The notes beneath the pieces were generated by a model that made no database searches, was not told the origin of the DNA, and saw only the letters and a list, made by a program, of their open reading frames with translations. Both the position numbers and the translations under genes were made by a program. 64,000 nt of DNA, taken from Sphingobacterium detergens. Lineage in GTDB: Bacteria; Bacteroidota; Bacteroidia; Sphingobacteriales; Sphingobacteriaceae. Below, in pieces: positions 17,031 to 26,106 of the stretch; positions within the stretch are counted from its first letter, which is position 1, and each line of letters opens with the position of its first letter. The stretch spans positions 849,635 through 913,634 of the forward strand of contig NZ_RAPY01000002.1 of assembly GCF_003610355.1 (NCBI RefSeq), in the 5' to 3' direction.

Positions 17031-18191
17031 TTAGCGGATAAAGTTACCCGTTGTATTTTTTGCTTTGTTTTTTCTTCGTTTGCCCCACCAGATTAAGAAA
17101 CCAGTGATGGGCAACGTTGTACTGATGAGTCCGGCTATAAAGGTAGAAAGCTTCCCAATCTGACCAAACCATTGCCCCATATGGAGTTGCCATACCCAAT
17201 TCTCCACCTTATTGTGTATATGCTCTTCTTTTTTTATAAGATAGGGGGATCCGGAATATTTGTCAAAGTAATAAGTATAATTGTTTTCGTCGCTTTTCAA
17301 GCCAGCACGATCTGCAAGATTGAAGGCAAATACGCCTGATTTTTTGTAATCATATACCCAATATTTGATCACTTTTTTCTGTGGTTGTACTTTAAATAGT
17401 TGATCCATCAGTGGGAAAGCATCTATAAAATGTTTGGTCTTATCCGTTTTTGGGAGATCACGATGCCAATCGACAGCGGTAGCTCCAAGAGATTTCATTG
17501 TCAGGTTCATCATGGGTTGAAAGAAAATAATTAATCCGGTCATCCCAAGTATAAAACATAAAATTAAGGAGTAGAAACCAAAAACATTGTGGATGTCATA
17601 GTTAAATCGCTTGAATTTGGCTTTCCATCGTACGGTAAAGCTGGCTTTTCGGGTGGTTTTGGTCCAACGTCTGGGCCACCAAAGAATTAACCCCGTTAAT
17701 GTGCTAATGACGAAAATAATGGTCGATAAAATGACAATCCAACCCCCAATAGATCCTAACTTCATATGGGCGTGCAGATGTGCCATAATAAAGAAAAAAT
17801 GAATTGTCTTGTCGTATTTCAGGATCTCACCGGTATATGGATTCATGTAGATCATCGATAGCCGGATATTCTTGGGGTCGAAACCGTTGATTATAACACT
17901 ACGGTCGGGGGCATTGTAATAAAGGACATAGGATGGCAAGATCCCTGGTATTTTTTTCTTCTGTATCTCCAGCAGTTGTTCTAATGTCAGCTTTTTTTCC
18001 GCGTTTGGTGTGATATACTTTGCTGATCCTGCAGAAGCTTCGATGATCTCGTCCGAATATACGATAATGGTGCCCGTGAGGCATACAAAAACCACAATCA
18101 AGCCCGATACCACACTTGGCCAGAGGTGTAACCAATTGACCAAGCGTAATAACGTGCTTTTCTTCTTTTCTTTTTTCTGATAAGCGTTCAT
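17031..18191 (-). CDS. PepSY-associated transmembrane protein (iron-regulated)
   Basis: The 386-residue inner-membrane protein has four main membrane segments (about residues 18-45, 145-175, 205-235 and 345-375). Between them are large external loops that contain PepSY-type regions, for example around LTLEQLLEIQKKKIPG and the WVWQLHMGQWFGQIGKLST block before the last helix. This layout is the PepSY_TM/PiuB family that accompanies TonB-dependent siderophore receptors and is thought to help reduce or release iron. It follows the receptor gene on the same strand with a six-base gap, so the two form an operon. The basic C-terminal tail (GKRRKNKAKN) is typical. Confidence 0.88.
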   Translation of the reverse strand: MNAYQKKEKKKSTLLRLVNWLHLWPSVVSGLIVVFVCLTGTIIVYSDEIIEASAGSAKYITPNAEKKLTLEQLLEIQKKKIPGILPSYVLYYNAPDRSVIINGFDPKNIRLSMIYMNPYTGEILKYDKTIHFFFIMAHLHAHMKLGSIGGWIVILSTIIFVISTLTGLILWWPRRWTKTTRKASFTVRWKAKFKRFNYDIHNVFGFYSLILCFILGMTGLIIFFQPMMNLTMKSLGATAVDWHRDLPKTDKTKHFIDAFPLMDQLFKVQPQKKVIKYWVYDYKKSGVFAFNLADRAGLKSDENNYTYYFDKYSGSPYLIKKEEHIHNKVENWVWQLHMGQWFGQIGKLSTFIAGLISTTLPITGFLIWWGKRRKNKAKNTTGNFIR

Positions 18192-18197
18192 AGAAAC

Positions 18198-20507
18198 TTA
18201 AAATCGATAAGATACGGTTCCCAATATGGTTTTTGTAGGTTGTGCATACAACCAGAAATTGGTGGTCATATAATGTACATTTGTTAGGTTGTTGCCTTTT
18301 AAGCTTAGCCTGAACTGATCCCTTTCGTAAAAGAGATTGGCATCCAACAAAAAGTAGCCCGGCATTTTAAAGGTATTGAAATCGTCTCCATAAAAACCAT
18401 CGGAATAGTTACCGCCGACCCCCAATCCAAATCCTTTCAGATGTCCGGATTGAATGCTATAGCTCGTCCAGAAGTTGCCTACGTTGAATGGGGTGCCCTG
18501 AGGTCTATTGCCTATGGTCTTTTCATCACCTTCGGTAAATTTGGAGTCGTTATAGCCGTATCCCAAAATGAGGTGAAAGCCTGCAAATGGATTGGCCGTA
18601 ATGTCAAACTCGAACCCGCGACTTAGTCGTTTGCCATTCTGAACGGTCGATGTTTTGCCATTTTCAGCTACAACAGAGAAAGGTACATTCTTTACGTTGA
18701 TATTATAGTAAGAGGCATTACCATGTAGTTTTTTATTAAAGAGTTCGTATTTAAAACCAAATTCATATTGATTGGCCTCCTGTGGTTTGATCGTTGCAGC
18801 ATTGAATTGCACACTCTCGATCATTAAATAGCCATTGTTGAAACCGTTGGTATAATTCCCAAATAGGGAAAGCTGATCCGAAAGAACCTCATAAACGGCA
18901 CCAAATTTTGGAGAGAAATAAGTTTCTTCGAAATCAGATACTAAATTTTTATAGCGGTCCATACGTAGTCCTGCATTCAGGTGAAGACGATTGTTCAGGC
19001 TGAAGACATTTGAGAGGTATACCCCATAAGTCTGAAATTTTGTGTTGATTTCGCTTTCTGCCGCAGAACCAAACATTGTCTCAACCTTGGACATATTAAT
19101 TGTAGGTGTGGTTCCAAAGCGGTCTACCTTGTCATAAAAATTCAGCATCTTACGTGTCGTTAGATATTTATCGTTGTTGTAGTCTACACCGATCAATATC
19201 TTATTTTTCCAACTTTCGCCGGTATAAGTGCCTACAAAATTTTGTTGTAAACTGGTTGAGACGAAATGGCTGGGGATACGCATAATTCTTCGCCCAATGG
19301 TATCTTGTGTTAAGGGAACTACAAAGAGATAATCGGATTTGTTCGTTGTATTTGCACTGGATACAACAGTCTGTGAATTCCAATGATCGGACATTTTATA
19401 GTCCGCAGTGGCCAGCATATTCAGTACATTGGATTTCATGGTCAGGTCATTGGAAGAAAATGATTTCTTGACATCCCAGTTGAAATCCTTCAAGCTATTG
19501 AATCCCTTAGGAAGATAGCCAACAGCAATCATGTTACGCTCGTTCTGGCTTAATTCAGCTTCGATATTTAAGGTCAACCTATCGTTGACTAGAAAGCGGA
19601 GGGCGGGCGCAATGAAAGTGGTGTTGTCTAATCCAAAATCTTGGAAGGTCTTCCCACGTTGGAATGCGCCGTTCACACGAAATAAGACGGTTTTACTATC
19701 ATTGACAGGGGTATTGAAATCAAGGGTCAATCGGCTTAGATCATAAGCACCGTAGCTCAAACTCACATCACCAAAAGTGTACGGCTTGGGTTTCTTGGTC
19801 ACCAAATTGATCATTCCACCATAAGAGATCTCTGTGCTACTTCCAAATAGCGTGCCCGCAGGGCCTTTAATGACCTCGATAGCCTCTATGTTAGCGAGGT
19901 CAGCCATCGTCGTTGTACTGGTCCGATAGCCATTTCGTAATGAGCCTGCCCCCGTGGAAAAACCACGCATCCGCGCGATTACGGTGAACCCGCCTGCACC
20001 TAAGCCATTCGTTACATTGGCAATACCAGGTGCTGCTAGCAACGCTCCTTTCATATCAGTCACTGAACGTTCCTTGAGCAATTCGCTAGGGATAATATTA
20101 TAAGTCTGTGAGGTTTCTAAGTTTTCCTGTTCGACCTTACCTACTGTGTTGGTTTGCTTTTCGGCAAATTTCATTGAAGCACTTACGGTAATCTCATCCA
20201 AAAGGTGATGTTTATTTCCGATATAGACAGTATATTGTTTTAAACCATTGAAAGATAGCTTCTCTTCATAACTCTCGTTGTTGTAACGAATCAACAAAGT
20301 GTAAGGTTTGAATTCTGTAAATTCTAATTCCATCCGACCGTTCTTGTCTGTTACTAGTTCTTGATTGTTTTCCATTACCTTTACTGAAGCAGTAGGGACG
20401 GGGTTATACGAAAAGTCGAGAATACGTACGAGAACCTTGCTGGATTGCGCATGGGACAACTGTGCGAAGACAACAAATAGAAATATAATATAGTAGGACT
20501 TATTCAT
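18198..20507 (-). CDS. TonB-dependent siderophore receptor
   Basis: The 769-residue outer-membrane receptor has a signal peptide (ending HAQS) and a short carboxypeptidase-like beta domain (about residues 23-105). A plug domain (about 110-240) follows, with RMRGFSTGAGS and the IEVIKGPAGTLFGSS block, then a 22-strand barrel ending in TVSYRF. The plug and barrel resemble the FhuA/FpvA-like ferric-siderophore branch. It probably takes up an iron-siderophore complex, powered by TonB. It is co-transcribed with the PepSY protein gene and divergent from an AraC regulator, with a 112-base intergenic region that should hold both promoters. Confidence 0.92.
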   Translation of the reverse strand: MNKSYYIIFLFVVFAQLSHAQSSKVLVRILDFSYNPVPTASVKVMENNQELVTDKNGRMELEFTEFKPYTLLIRYNNESYEEKLSFNGLKQYTVYIGNKHHLLDEITVSASMKFAEKQTNTVGKVEQENLETSQTYNIIPSELLKERSVTDMKGALLAAPGIANVTNGLGAGGFTVIARMRGFSTGAGSLRNGYRTSTTTMADLANIEAIEVIKGPAGTLFGSSTEISYGGMINLVTKKPKPYTFGDVSLSYGAYDLSRLTLDFNTPVNDSKTVLFRVNGAFQRGKTFQDFGLDNTTFIAPALRFLVNDRLTLNIEAELSQNERNMIAVGYLPKGFNSLKDFNWDVKKSFSSNDLTMKSNVLNMLATADYKMSDHWNSQTVVSSANTTNKSDYLFVVPLTQDTIGRRIMRIPSHFVSTSLQQNFVGTYTGESWKNKILIGVDYNNDKYLTTRKMLNFYDKVDRFGTTPTINMSKVETMFGSAAESEINTKFQTYGVYLSNVFSLNNRLHLNAGLRMDRYKNLVSDFEETYFSPKFGAVYEVLSDQLSLFGNYTNGFNNGYLMIESVQFNAATIKPQEANQYEFGFKYELFNKKLHGNASYYNINVKNVPFSVVAENGKTSTVQNGKRLSRGFEFDITANPFAGFHLILGYGYNDSKFTEGDEKTIGNRPQGTPFNVGNFWTSYSIQSGHLKGFGLGVGGNYSDGFYGDDFNTFKMPGYFLLDANLFYERDQFRLSLKGNNLTNVHYMTTNFWLYAQPTKTILGTVSYRF

Positions 20508-20619
20508 TTGTATTTAGATTAATTATTAACAACGGCAAAATTATCCCTAATTTCACACAGTTTTCTACGAAATATGGATTTGAAAACCTACGATTTTGAT
20601 ACCTTAAGAGAAATTGCAC

Positions 20620-21585
20620 ATGAAACCACTAAAGGAACGATATAATCTCAAGTATTTGCGGAATAAGCAAAAAATGGTGTATCAGGAAAATGATTTTAGC
20701 GAATGCTTTTTCAAGGTAAATTTTTATAATATTCCTATTCAGGAACGTTTTATTATTAATGACGACTTTATCATCATTAATTCTTCGGCTGAAGTTGGTC
20801 ATCCTGTTACTGTGCCTGTCTTGTTGGAAGACGGTGTATTTAAAGTACAGTTTGAATTGGAAGGATATTCAAAGTATACCGATGGAGATACCACAATTGA
20901 AATTCATGAGGATTGTTTCAATCTGTTTTATCTGCCTCGCGTCAATGGCAAGTTACATTATAAAAAGAACCGTAAATGTGTCGATATCATGTTTGACAAG
21001 GCTTGGTTTGAACGAGAGGTATACCGGAAGTTTCCGGGGTATGCCGGATTCGTTGACTCGCTCAAAATCAATAAACCCACGCTCTTGTTCCGTGAATCCC
21101 TACCAATCCGGGCGGATATTAAACAGTTGTTGTATAGTCTTTTGAATTGCAATCTGCATAGTGATTTAAAATCAAGTTTTTATAGGATCAAGATTGACGA
21201 GTTATTATTATTAATACTGTCCTGTCTGGAAGAGTATCAACTGGTTGCGCCTAAAGTTACGAGCCTTTCAAATGATGAGAAGATCATACAGGTCAAAAAT
21301 TGGATTGCGCAGCAAGAAATCGGAAATATTCGGTTGAAAGAAATTGAAGAATTATTTAATGTGTCAATAAAAGTGCTCAATGCAGGTTTCCAAAAATATG
21401 AGGGTTGTTCGATAGCACAATATCTGCGCAAACTGCAAATGGAAAAAGCCTTCATTTTACTAAAAGAGAGGGGATACAGCGTCAATGAGGTTTCCAAGCT
21501 ATTACGGTATAGCTATCCGCAGCATTTTACAACGGCTTTTACCAAATATTTTGGCTATTCGCCCAAAGAGCTGAAGAATAGTTGA
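20620..21585 (+). CDS. AraC-family regulator, siderophore type
   Basis: The 321-residue protein has an N-terminal sensor region (about residues 20-215) and a C-terminal AraC double helix-turn-helix (about 225-321) ending in RYSYPQHFTTAFTKYFGYSPKEL, the canonical second helix-turn-helix. Such PchR-like regulators sense the ferric siderophore taken up by the adjacent receptor and activate its gene, which fits the divergent arrangement. I chose the ATG at 20620; a TTG two codons upstream is also in frame. The ligand is unknown. Confidence 0.9.
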   Translation: MKPLKERYNLKYLRNKQKMVYQENDFSECFFKVNFYNIPIQERFIINDDFIIINSSAEVGHPVTVPVLLEDGVFKVQFELEGYSKYTDGDTTIEIHEDCFNLFYLPRVNGKLHYKKNRKCVDIMFDKAWFEREVYRKFPGYAGFVDSLKINKPTLLFRESLPIRADIKQLLYSLLNCNLHSDLKSSFYRIKIDELLLLILSCLEEYQLVAPKVTSLSNDEKIIQVKNWIAQQEIGNIRLKEIEELFNVSIKVLNAGFQKYEGCSIAQYLRKLQMEKAFILLKERGYSVNEVSKLLRYSYPQHFTTAFTKYFGYSPKELKNS

Positions 21586-21683
21586 ATGGTCTTTTGCTTT
21601 ATATATTTTTTAATTGGAGCATATCTTGTATCGACATAGAATTTTTATTAATTTTAGAGATAACCATGTAAAACTATTTTTTG

Positions 21684-23894
21684 ATGAGAAGAATATTATT
21701 CGTATTTCTGTTGCTGAATTCAGTGTGTTTCGGCCAACAGAACGTTAATTATAAGATAACCGAGGAATCCATGTCTGAAGGGAAGCTTATACAGTCCAAA
21801 TCGACCTTTTTTACATTGTCTGCTAACAAATCCGCTTCAAAAAAAGACTTTCCGTCAGAAATAACGATTAAAGCTGTAGAATATAAGGATTCCCGTAATC
21901 CATTTTTCTTTTCCAGTTTTCATCCTGACAGTAACCAAAATGTTTTGTCTTCCAGCATACTGGTTGATATTTTGATGAACTTACAACAGCCTATTCGATT
22001 CAATTTTCAGCATCAAGAGACCATTGTTGATACTTCTTCACTTAGAAAAGAGATCCTGTTAAAGGCCAGGGACTGGCAGTTATCAGACGATATCACAGAG
22101 ATGGTAAGGAATAATGTTATGGTAGGAGCACGGTTCCTTTGTAGCAAACTAAATTACCAGTATCTAGACAAAGGTCTGATAAAGAGACTCCAATCCGAAC
22201 CTATACTCGTCAAAAGCGAACGTTATCAATTAACTAGAAGTGATAAGAAAAATTTGTACCTAGATTTTAGGGATACATCAGGTATTTCGGATGGAGAGCT
22301 TGTCGTTGATAAGAAAACACTTCAGCCTATCATGTTTTCACGAAGAAGTGAGCATATCCAAGATAATCATTCATTTATCACGACCACTATCATGCAGATG
22401 TTGGATACGAATGTATCCAGTACTTACGATCAAACCTATGCGGAGATGTTGTTGTCGGGTAGTTTTGTTAGTAAGGCACTTTATACAAACGAAGCAATTG
22501 ATAGTGTGAAGGTCATGAAATACATCATTAAAAATGAGGCTATTTTTACGAATGATAGAACATTCGTAAAGAAAAAGTTAGATCTACTTCAGCAGATTAA
22601 AAACTATAAATTATATGATCTGAGTTTGAACGATGTGCCGGTCAACTTGCTTTCGGGTACACATCATCTTTCAAACTTTCTCTTCAATGGATCTATATCA
22701 AGGGATAAATTTATAACCGTAATACCGTTATTAGACAACGAAAAACGATATAATTGGATTCAGAATGTTTTATATCAACAGCTGGGGCGTCCAGCTGCCA
22801 CAGGAGTATTGTCTTCTGATGAACAAGCCGATTTATTAATAAATCATTTTTCCGAAATTGAGAAGCAATATACCTATCCGATGATTTTGGGGCAACGGAT
22901 TATACAACAGGCAGATGATCTGTCACAAGCTAAAAAATTGCTTGAAGAGTTAATGAACCTTAACGATGCTTATTGGATCAATGGAAACGTTGGGAGATAT
23001 GCGCTACTGGCCTATCAGCGTTTGGTTTCTGTAGATCCGGACTATACCCACCAATTGCTAAAGGATATTATTTCAAGATTAACAGTGCTTTATAATGCCG
23101 ATAAGACCGAGCATCGAAATATAACCCGTGCACATCTTGCTACAGCTAACTATTTGGCCTACGAAATGACCAGTAAAAGCAATAAGGAAGCCGCCTTGAA
23201 CTATTTGGAGAAAGCGGCTCTGTACTCACCAAAAAATCAGGCGGAGACTGCGTACAACTCGTCTTACGATATTATATTTTTGAAATCTAAGAAAAGCTAT
23301 TCGGAAGATTATCTTACAGAATTGGCTGCGGGCGGTAAGAAAGATGTCGCTTTACAGAAATATATCGATGAGTTTTTGACCGTTCAGGGAACAAGCTATA
23401 AGGGGTTACGTGATTTTTACCAGCATTATTATCCAGAACAGAAATTCAGTGAGTTTTTCATTCAGAAGGTCATTCCACAATTACCCGATGCACCAGATTT
23501 TGCTTTGGGGAATCTGGAGAACAGCAAAATTGCAAAGGCTGACCTGAAAGGTAAATGGACATTGGTTGACTTTTGGGGAACTTGGTGCGGCCCCTGTGTC
23601 GCAGAGATGCCTAAACTCAATAGTTTTTATGAGCACTTGAAAACTGATAAATTGAAGTCGGACAAAATTGGTTTTATGAGTATTGCATGTAATGATGCTG
23701 CAGACAAAGTGAAAAACTTTCTTGCTAAAAACAATTACATTATACCGGTGCTGATGTCAGATGGTCAGGTGGAAAAAAACTTTAAAGTCAGGGGGTATCC
23801 AAGCAAGTATATTTTAACACCGGGCGGGAAGCTGATCGCTATGCCATTCGGTTTTGACTGGCAACCTCTGTTGGAAGAAGTCGCAACTTTCTGA
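21684..23894 (+). CDS. TlpA-like thioredoxin protein with long N-terminal domain
   Basis: The 736-residue exported protein starts with a signal peptide (MRRILFVFLLLNSVCFGQQ). The first 600 residues contain no domain I recognise, although the 440-560 part looks like helical repeats. The last 130 residues form a TlpA/ResA-type thioredoxin domain with the redox motif WGTWCGPC (Cys635 and Cys638), the helper Pro in RGYPSKYIL, and strands before and after. Periplasmic disulfide reduction is the likely activity. The length is well above that of a normal TlpA protein. It stands alone between the AraC gene and a convergent lipoprotein gene. Confidence 0.82.
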   Translation: MRRILFVFLLLNSVCFGQQNVNYKITEESMSEGKLIQSKSTFFTLSANKSASKKDFPSEITIKAVEYKDSRNPFFFSSFHPDSNQNVLSSSILVDILMNLQQPIRFNFQHQETIVDTSSLRKEILLKARDWQLSDDITEMVRNNVMVGARFLCSKLNYQYLDKGLIKRLQSEPILVKSERYQLTRSDKKNLYLDFRDTSGISDGELVVDKKTLQPIMFSRRSEHIQDNHSFITTTIMQMLDTNVSSTYDQTYAEMLLSGSFVSKALYTNEAIDSVKVMKYIIKNEAIFTNDRTFVKKKLDLLQQIKNYKLYDLSLNDVPVNLLSGTHHLSNFLFNGSISRDKFITVIPLLDNEKRYNWIQNVLYQQLGRPAATGVLSSDEQADLLINHFSEIEKQYTYPMILGQRIIQQADDLSQAKKLLEELMNLNDAYWINGNVGRYALLAYQRLVSVDPDYTHQLLKDIISRLTVLYNADKTEHRNITRAHLATANYLAYEMTSKSNKEAALNYLEKAALYSPKNQAETAYNSSYDIIFLKSKKSYSEDYLTELAAGGKKDVALQKYIDEFLTVQGTSYKGLRDFYQHYYPEQKFSEFFIQKVIPQLPDAPDFALGNLENSKIAKADLKGKWTLVDFWGTWCGPCVAEMPKLNSFYEHLKTDKLKSDKIGFMSIACNDAADKVKNFLAKNNYIIPVLMSDGQVEKNFKVRGYPSKYILTPGGKLIAMPFGFDWQPLLEEVATF

Positions 23895-23919
23895 TGTCAC
23901 TTTCGTAGTTTGAGGACGT

Positions 23920-24774
23920 TTATTCATCTTGGATTTTCTTTCTGAAATCACGATATAAGTCCCAGTTTTTGTCCGTTGAAATTTTATAGTTAAATTCTTT
24001 TATTTTTTTTGAATCCTTTATGCTGTTGAAGACTTTTGTCGCACCTATTTTGTCGTTTGTTACAATATAAAAATTCCTTATACCGCTGTGTGTATCTCGA
24101 AAAACATAGTAATATTTGATGTTATTTTCTTTTAGGTACATTTCAATAGTATGCTCAAATTGGTCTAATTCATTAAGTTCCTCATTCGTTGGCAACATTG
24201 TCTTTGACGCGTTGCTTACAAAAGCTGTCGTTACTTTTACAAAGTTGCAAAATTCTGCTTTATGAGGAAATCTATCAAAAGCCGTATTTCCAACTAGTAA
24301 ATAAGGAAGATCGTCTTTTGAATTATCAATAGTTTTAAATTCTTCGGGTACTACGTAGGTATCCCGTTGTATTGGTTGACCTTTGTTTATATTTCCGACA
24401 TCGAAACCGTCATAAGTGGTTTTATATTTATCAGCTATTTTATAGAGTTCTTTGTCTAGTTCGAATAAGCTTTTTGCATTGTGGATCTCTTGTCGTTCCA
24501 GATGCAGCCAATAGCTTTTATCATCAGCCTGAAAAATTTCTACAAATTCAAAATTCTGTTTTTTAAGTTCTTTGGCGATTTGATCGAAATGATCTTTTCT
24601 ATCTGAGGTGAAAAAATACCCCCAAAGCAATATTGTATCCGTATATACTCCATTTGCTTTCATTTTTGAAAACATTCTTTCGATCTCTTCTAAAGGAATT
24701 TTGTAAGATTGGGATTTAGGGCTATTACAAGCGAAAAGCCCTAGCATACATGTCCAAATAAATAAAATTCTCAT
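23920..24774 (-). CDS. Lipoprotein with RraB-like domain
   Basis: The 284-residue product has a lipoprotein signal with lipobox LGLFAC, so it is probably anchored to a membrane. About residues 35-130 resemble the RraB (ribonuclease E inhibitor B) fold, seen in the pattern LLWGYFFTSDRKDHFDQIAKEL ... FELDKELYKIADKY ... YDGFDVG. The C-terminal half (about 165-280, with VFRDTHSGIRNFYIVTND) resembles the DUF695 domain found together with RraB-like domains. An RNase inhibitor role is unlikely for an exported lipoprotein, and the true function is unknown. It is convergent with the TlpA-like gene. Confidence 0.65.
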   Translation of the reverse strand: MRILFIWTCMLGLFACNSPKSQSYKIPLEEIERMFSKMKANGVYTDTILLWGYFFTSDRKDHFDQIAKELKKQNFEFVEIFQADDKSYWLHLERQEIHNAKSLFELDKELYKIADKYKTTYDGFDVGNINKGQPIQRDTYVVPEEFKTIDNSKDDLPYLLVGNTAFDRFPHKAEFCNFVKVTTAFVSNASKTMLPTNEELNELDQFEHTIEMYLKENNIKYYYVFRDTHSGIRNFYIVTNDKIGATKVFNSIKDSKKIKEFNYKISTDKNWDLYRDFRKKIQDE

Positions 24775-24878
24775 CTCCCAGTCTGGATATTATTTCTATT
24801 GTCAGAAATTAGGTGGTTAAATGCTATCAAATTCTAGTTAAAGTTCAAATATACCAATTCATCCAATTAATGAATAAT

Positions 24879-25148
24879 CTAATCATACCACCAATCCATG
24901 ATTTCATTGGCAAATGATTCCGGATCTATTTCATGGTTGAGAAAGCCATATCTTATAACAAGATAGCTCGCGATAATCTAGCTGATTTTCCTACTATCGG
25001 CGCCCTCTAGTAAGTGTTTTAATAATTTATGCGCTAATGGATCAAATTCATCCGATGGTGCGCCAGGAATTAAATTCCAGGATTTAATGATTTTCCTGAT
25101 AATTCTTATTTGACTGTTATATTGGTTTTGCAGAAATTTTCTGTCCAT
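24879..25148 (-). pseudogene. Small gene interrupted by one in-frame TAG
   Basis: Read from the ATG at 25148, the frame encodes 56 residues, then TAG (24978-24980), then 32 more residues to a second TAG. Both halves have coding character and fit one small soluble protein of about 89 residues: WNLIPGAPSDEFDPLAHKLL before the stop, and IRYGFLNHEIDPESFANEIM after it. The pattern P-DEFD-plus-C-terminal FANEI resembles the DUF1871 family of small, often immunity-like proteins, but this is a guess from memory. A nonsense mutation or sequencing error would explain the break. Confidence 0.6.
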
Positions 25149-25176
25149 ATTTTGGTAAATCAGATAATAACATCAT

Positions 25177-25980
25177 TTATTTTTTCATTAATTCTTGAAT
25201 CAGTTGACTTTCTACCGTTTTTAAGATTCCTTTTGGGTCATCAATAATTATTTGCCCAAAAATATCTTTTTCAATCGAGGCTCTATTTCCTTTATTGTCA
25301 CTAGCGTTATAGTTTCCAAATATATCTTTTGATACCGTTGTACGATTACCTTTGTTGTCACTTATTTCTAAATTTCCGAATATATCTTTTGATACCTTTG
25401 TGCGATTACCTTTATTGTCACTTATTTCTAAATTGTCAAAAATATCTTTTGATACCTTTGTGCGATTACCTTTATTGTCACTTATTTCTAAATTGTCAAA
25501 AATATCTTTTGACACCGTTTTGCGATTACCTTTGTTGTCACTTATTTCTAAATTATCGAAAATATCTTTTGATACCGTTGTACGATTACCTTTGTTGTCA
25601 CTTATTTCTAAATTTCCGAATATATCTTTTGATATCGCTGTACGATTTCCTTTTTTGTCAGTTATTTCTAAATTTCCAAATATATCTTTTGATACGGTTT
25701 TGCGATTTCCTTTATTGTCACCAATTTCTAAATTTCCAAATATATCTTTTGATACGGTTGTGTGAATTCTTTTATTATCACTAATCGTTAAATCATTTTT
25801 GATGATGTTTAGATCTAAACCATTCGAAATGACTGATTTTATGATCTGCTCTTTGATATGATTAGAAAGCGTATCAGTCAACTCCTTTGAATAATTTTTG
25901 TCGGAAGAAATAGCCGCTTTTACTGTCACTATCGAAGAGAATAACAGGGCAAAACTAAATAGGATATATAAGCGTTTCAT
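25177..25980 (-). CDS. Exported protein made of 20-residue tandem repeats
   Basis: The 267-residue protein begins with a signal peptide (MKRLYILFSFALLFSSIVTVKAA). A helical stretch follows, then nine tandem 20-residue repeats whose consensus is SKDIFGNLEISDNKGNRTTV (about residues 75-255). The last copies drift, and the protein ends in a short helical segment. Such short beta-rich repeats often form a solenoid or a flexible stalk on the cell surface. No catalytic residues are seen. Two adjacent repeats are nearly identical at the DNA level, so copy number probably changes by slippage. It lies just after the broken gene at 24879-25148 on the same strand. Confidence 0.8.
   Translation of the reverse strand: MKRLYILFSFALLFSSIVTVKAAISSDKNYSKELTDTLSNHIKEQIIKSVISNGLDLNIIKNDLTISDNKRIHTTVSKDIFGNLEIGDNKGNRKTVSKDIFGNLEITDKKGNRTAISKDIFGNLEISDNKGNRTTVSKDIFDNLEISDNKGNRKTVSKDIFDNLEISDNKGNRTKVSKDIFDNLEISDNKGNRTKVSKDIFGNLEISDNKGNRTTVSKDIFGNYNASDNKGNRASIEKDIFGQIIIDDPKGILKTVESQLIQELMKK
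25255..25800. repeat. In-frame 60-bp tandem repeat array, nine copies
   Basis: The array has a 60-base period matching the 20-residue protein repeat. The units at 25381-25440 and 25441-25500 differ at one base only. Long open frames on the opposite strand here are by-products of the repeat and not genes. Confidence 0.9.
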
Positions 25981-26106
25981 GTGGCTGTGATTTATGATTA
26001 AGATACGCTTTTTTTTGACAAGAATAAATTTTGTCGCATCACATTTTTATTTTATCCAAAACGGTATTTGTATTTATACCGTTATAAATATCTAGCAGAA
26101 TCTTTT

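Noticed and set aside
25329..25784. Long open frames on the plus strand across the repeat region
   Set aside because: They are by-products of the 60-base period of the minus-strand gene, and their amino-acid make-up is unnatural.
25255..25800. Regular 60-bp repeat that could look like a CRISPR array
   Set aside because: The repeats are in frame inside one protein gene, have no variable spacers, and no cas genes are present.
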